From Microvirga terricola (GTDB lineage Bacteria; Pseudomonadota; Alphaproteobacteria; Rhizobiales; Beijerinckiaceae), in NCBI RefSeq assembly GCF_011777495.1, contig NZ_JAATJS010000004.1, forward strand, positions 186,001-250,000: DNA of 64,000 nt. The letters run 5' to 3'. The notes below the pieces were generated by a model. It ran no database searches. It was not told where the DNA came from and saw only the letters and a program-made list of their open reading frames with translations. The translations under genes were made by a program, and so were the position numbers. Positions 62,469 to 64,000 of this stretch are shown here, piece after piece; within the stretch, counting starts at the first letter, position 1; every line of letters begins with the position of its first letter.

Positions 62469-64000
62469 GTCCCGATTCGAACGTAGCGTCCCTTCAGCGG
62501 CCCGATTCCGCGATGCCGCCGGAGAGTCGGTTGGAAATGCCGACTCAGTCGCTGCGGCGCTGGTCGTCTTCGCAGGAACGCAAGCCCACCGTGCAGCATC
62601 CTCGCTTGAGGACGTCGCTCGCACGTCTTTTCGTCTTTGGCGGCGGCCTGCTGCTCACGGCCTACGGCACCTATGAGATGTATCAGGTGGTGTCGGTGAG
62701 CCGCACCACTATCCTCCAGTGGGTGCTGGTTGCGCTGTTCACCGTGAACTTCTCCTGGATCGCGGTCGCTTTCACCAGCGCGCTTCTGGGCTTCTTCGTC
62801 CTGCTTCACCAGCCAGAAAGCCGGTCCGGCGCGCCGTCTTCGCTCTCGCAGCGAACCGCCATCGTCATGCCCGTCTATAACGAGCAGACGTCCCGGACCT
62901 TTGCCGCGCTGGAGGCTATCTACGAGTCCATCGAGGCGACCGGGCTCGGCGCGCATTTTGACTACTTCATTCTCTCCGACACGACCCAGCCGGATGCTTG
63001 GGTTGCGGAGGAGCGCGCCTTCCTAGCCCTCAAGGCCCGCCTCGGCTCGAATGCGCGCTTCTATTACCGCCACCGGGCCAAAAACTATCATCGCAAGGCC
63101 GGCAACATCGCGGATTTCGTGACCCGCTGGGGCGGGCACTACGAGCATATGCTCGTTCTCGACGCCGACAGTCTGATGACCGGCGAGTGCATCACCCGTC
63201 TCGCGGCGGCCATGGAGGCCGACCCCGATGCCGGCATCATCCAGTCTCTGCCTCTCATCATCAACCGCAACACACTCTTTGCGCGCGTGCAGCAATTCGC
63301 GGCGCGCGTGACCGGCCCGGTCATCGCCACAGGCCTTGCGGTCTGGATGGGTCGCGACGGCAATTACTGGGGCCACAATGCGATCATCCGCACCAAGGCC
63401 TTCGCCGCCCATGGCGGCTTGCCGGACCTCAAGGGCAAGCCGCCGCTCGGCGGACATATCCTGAGCCACGACTTCGTCGAGGCAGCGTTCCTGCGCCGCG
63501 CCGGCTGGTCCGTTTACATGCTTCCCGATCTTGGCGGATCGTATGAGGAGAGCCCGCCCTCCCTCATCGACTTGTCAGCCCGCGACCGGCGCTGGTGCCA
63601 GGGCAACCTGCAGCATTCCCGTGTCATCGGCGCCAAGGGCCTGAAGCTCCCGACGCGCCAGCACTTCGCCACCGGCATCATGTCCTATCTGGCATCGCCG
63701 TTCTGGCTGTTCCAGCTCATCGTCGGTATCGCGCTGGTTTTGCAGACCACCTATATCCGGCCGGAATATTTTGCTCGCGACTTCCGACTCTACCCTATCT
63801 GGCCGCGGTTCGACCCCGAGCGCGCTCTCGCGCTCTTCGCGCTGACCATGGGCATTCTGCTCGCGCCGAAGATTTTCGGCCTGATCCTGATGCTGCTTCG
63901 CGGCAAGGACCGGCGGGCTTCCGGCGGCGGCATCCGGCTTATCGTGTCCTCGCTGATCGAGATCGTTCTGTCGGCGCTGCTGGCACCCATCCTGATGCTG
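62444..64000 (+). CDS. opgH: Glucans biosynthesis glucosyltransferase OpgH (MdoH), cut by window edge
   Basis: Inner-membrane GT2 glucosyltransferase that polymerises UDP-glucose into the beta-1,2-glucan backbone. 519 codons are visible. The N-terminal tail MPPESRLEMPTQSLRRW is family-like. Two helices (about 65-120) precede the catalytic domain: IVMPVYNEQTSRTFAAL, MLVLDADSLMTGECI (DxD), ILSHDFVEAAFLRRAGWSVY and DRRWCQGNLQHSRV (the QxxRW-type motif in this family). More helices follow before the edge. The frame is first open at 62438, so ATG 62444, inside the end of opgG, is the earliest start; ATG 62513 is an alternative. Confidence 0.93.
   Translation, partial: MALSLDTLGPDSNVASLQRPDSAMPPESRLEMPTQSLRRWSSSQERKPTVQHPRLRTSLARLFVFGGGLLLTAYGTYEMYQVVSVSRTTILQWVLVALFTVNFSWIAVAFTSALLGFFVLLHQPESRSGAPSSLSQRTAIVMPVYNEQTSRTFAALEAIYESIEATGLGAHFDYFILSDTTQPDAWVAEERAFLALKARLGSNARFYYRHRAKNYHRKAGNIADFVTRWGGHYEHMLVLDADSLMTGECITRLAAAMEADPDAGIIQSLPLIINRNTLFARVQQFAARVTGPVIATGLAVWMGRDGNYWGHNAIIRTKAFAAHGGLPDLKGKPPLGGHILSHDFVEAAFLRRAGWSVYMLPDLGGSYEESPPSLIDLSARDRRWCQGNLQHSRVIGAKGLKLPTRQHFATGIMSYLASPFWLFQLIVGIALVLQTTYIRPEYFARDFRLYPIWPRFDPERALALFALTMGILLAPKIFGLILMLLRGKDRRASGGGIRLIVSSLIEIVLSALLAPILML

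Overview
The window is about 64 kb of GC-rich chromosomal DNA from an alphaproteobacterium, most likely a member of the Rhizobiales (Hyphomicrobiales). The support is the gene order mfd-sdhE-recG-glmS-glmU followed by opgGH, an IalB-family protein, a DctABD system read divergently (dctA against dctBD), a PAS_5 protein and rhizobial-style palindromic intergenic repeats. I cannot fix the genus. I found no tRNA, rRNA, CRISPR, insertion sequence or phage gene. Coding density is high and most genes lie in tightly packed or overlapping operons.

Layout. 1-4093: C4-dicarboxylate uptake. dctA is cut by the left edge and lies divergent from dctBD; a sigma-54 promoter and a DctD-type palindrome lie between them. 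4113-15857: a complete reductive pyrimidine degradation locus. It has dihydropyrimidine dehydrogenase (preTA), dihydropyrimidinase, an M20-type N-carbamoyl-beta-alanine amidohydrolase, a beta-alanine:pyruvate-type aminotransferase, an NMT1/THI5-type ABC importer, and a RutR regulator between the two arms. A palindrome one base from the RutR consensus sits in front of preT. 16104-21803: a phosphate-starvation block. A secreted phytase/esterase-like protein and an alkaline phosphatase are divergent, each behind its own 7-4-7 Pho-box-like repeat. Immediately downstream of the phosphatase are a Tat-exported DUF3299-like protein and a MacB/LolCDE-type ABC pair with a histidine-rich periplasmic loop. 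21824-29597: cytoplasmic glycoside hydrolases (GH3, GH144-type, fungal-type GH15), an ABCD/YddA-type exporter with a degraded nucleotide-binding domain, and pfkB. 30373-37216: a tightly coupled six-gene operon joining a TPR/GT41 glycosyltransferase to a CDP-deoxyhexose pathway with a C-methyltransferase. 37412-44127: rimO, pncA and a BMP-type nucleoside ABC importer. 44334-51362: assorted genes (UbiH-like hydroxylase, AEC transporter, hspQ, ialB-like, an orphan peptide-binding protein, a receiver-like small protein, a serine hydrolase). 51364-64000: mfd, sdhE, recG, glmS, glmU, opgG and opgH (cut by the right edge).

How the parts work together. The pyrimidine locus reads as one pathway: import, reduction of uracil/thymine by PreTA, ring opening, decarbamoylation, and transamination of beta-alanine. 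No malonate-semialdehyde dehydrogenase is present. In E. coli RutR is best known for the oxidative Rut pathway; here it is placed to control the reductive one. The Pho block suggests that phosphate limitation induces two secreted phosphate-releasing proteins together with a possible metal-handling ABC system that could serve the zinc-dependent phosphatase. The CDP-sugar operon suggests that the GT41 enzyme attaches a branched deoxysugar made by its neighbours. OpgGH make periplasmic beta-1,2-glucan, and the GH144-type and GH3 enzymes elsewhere in the window could degrade beta-1,2-linked glucose.

Starts were chosen by ribosome-binding-site match and family fit, so several genes begin downstream of the longest open frame. 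All family assignments come from reading the protein sequence; no database search was run.
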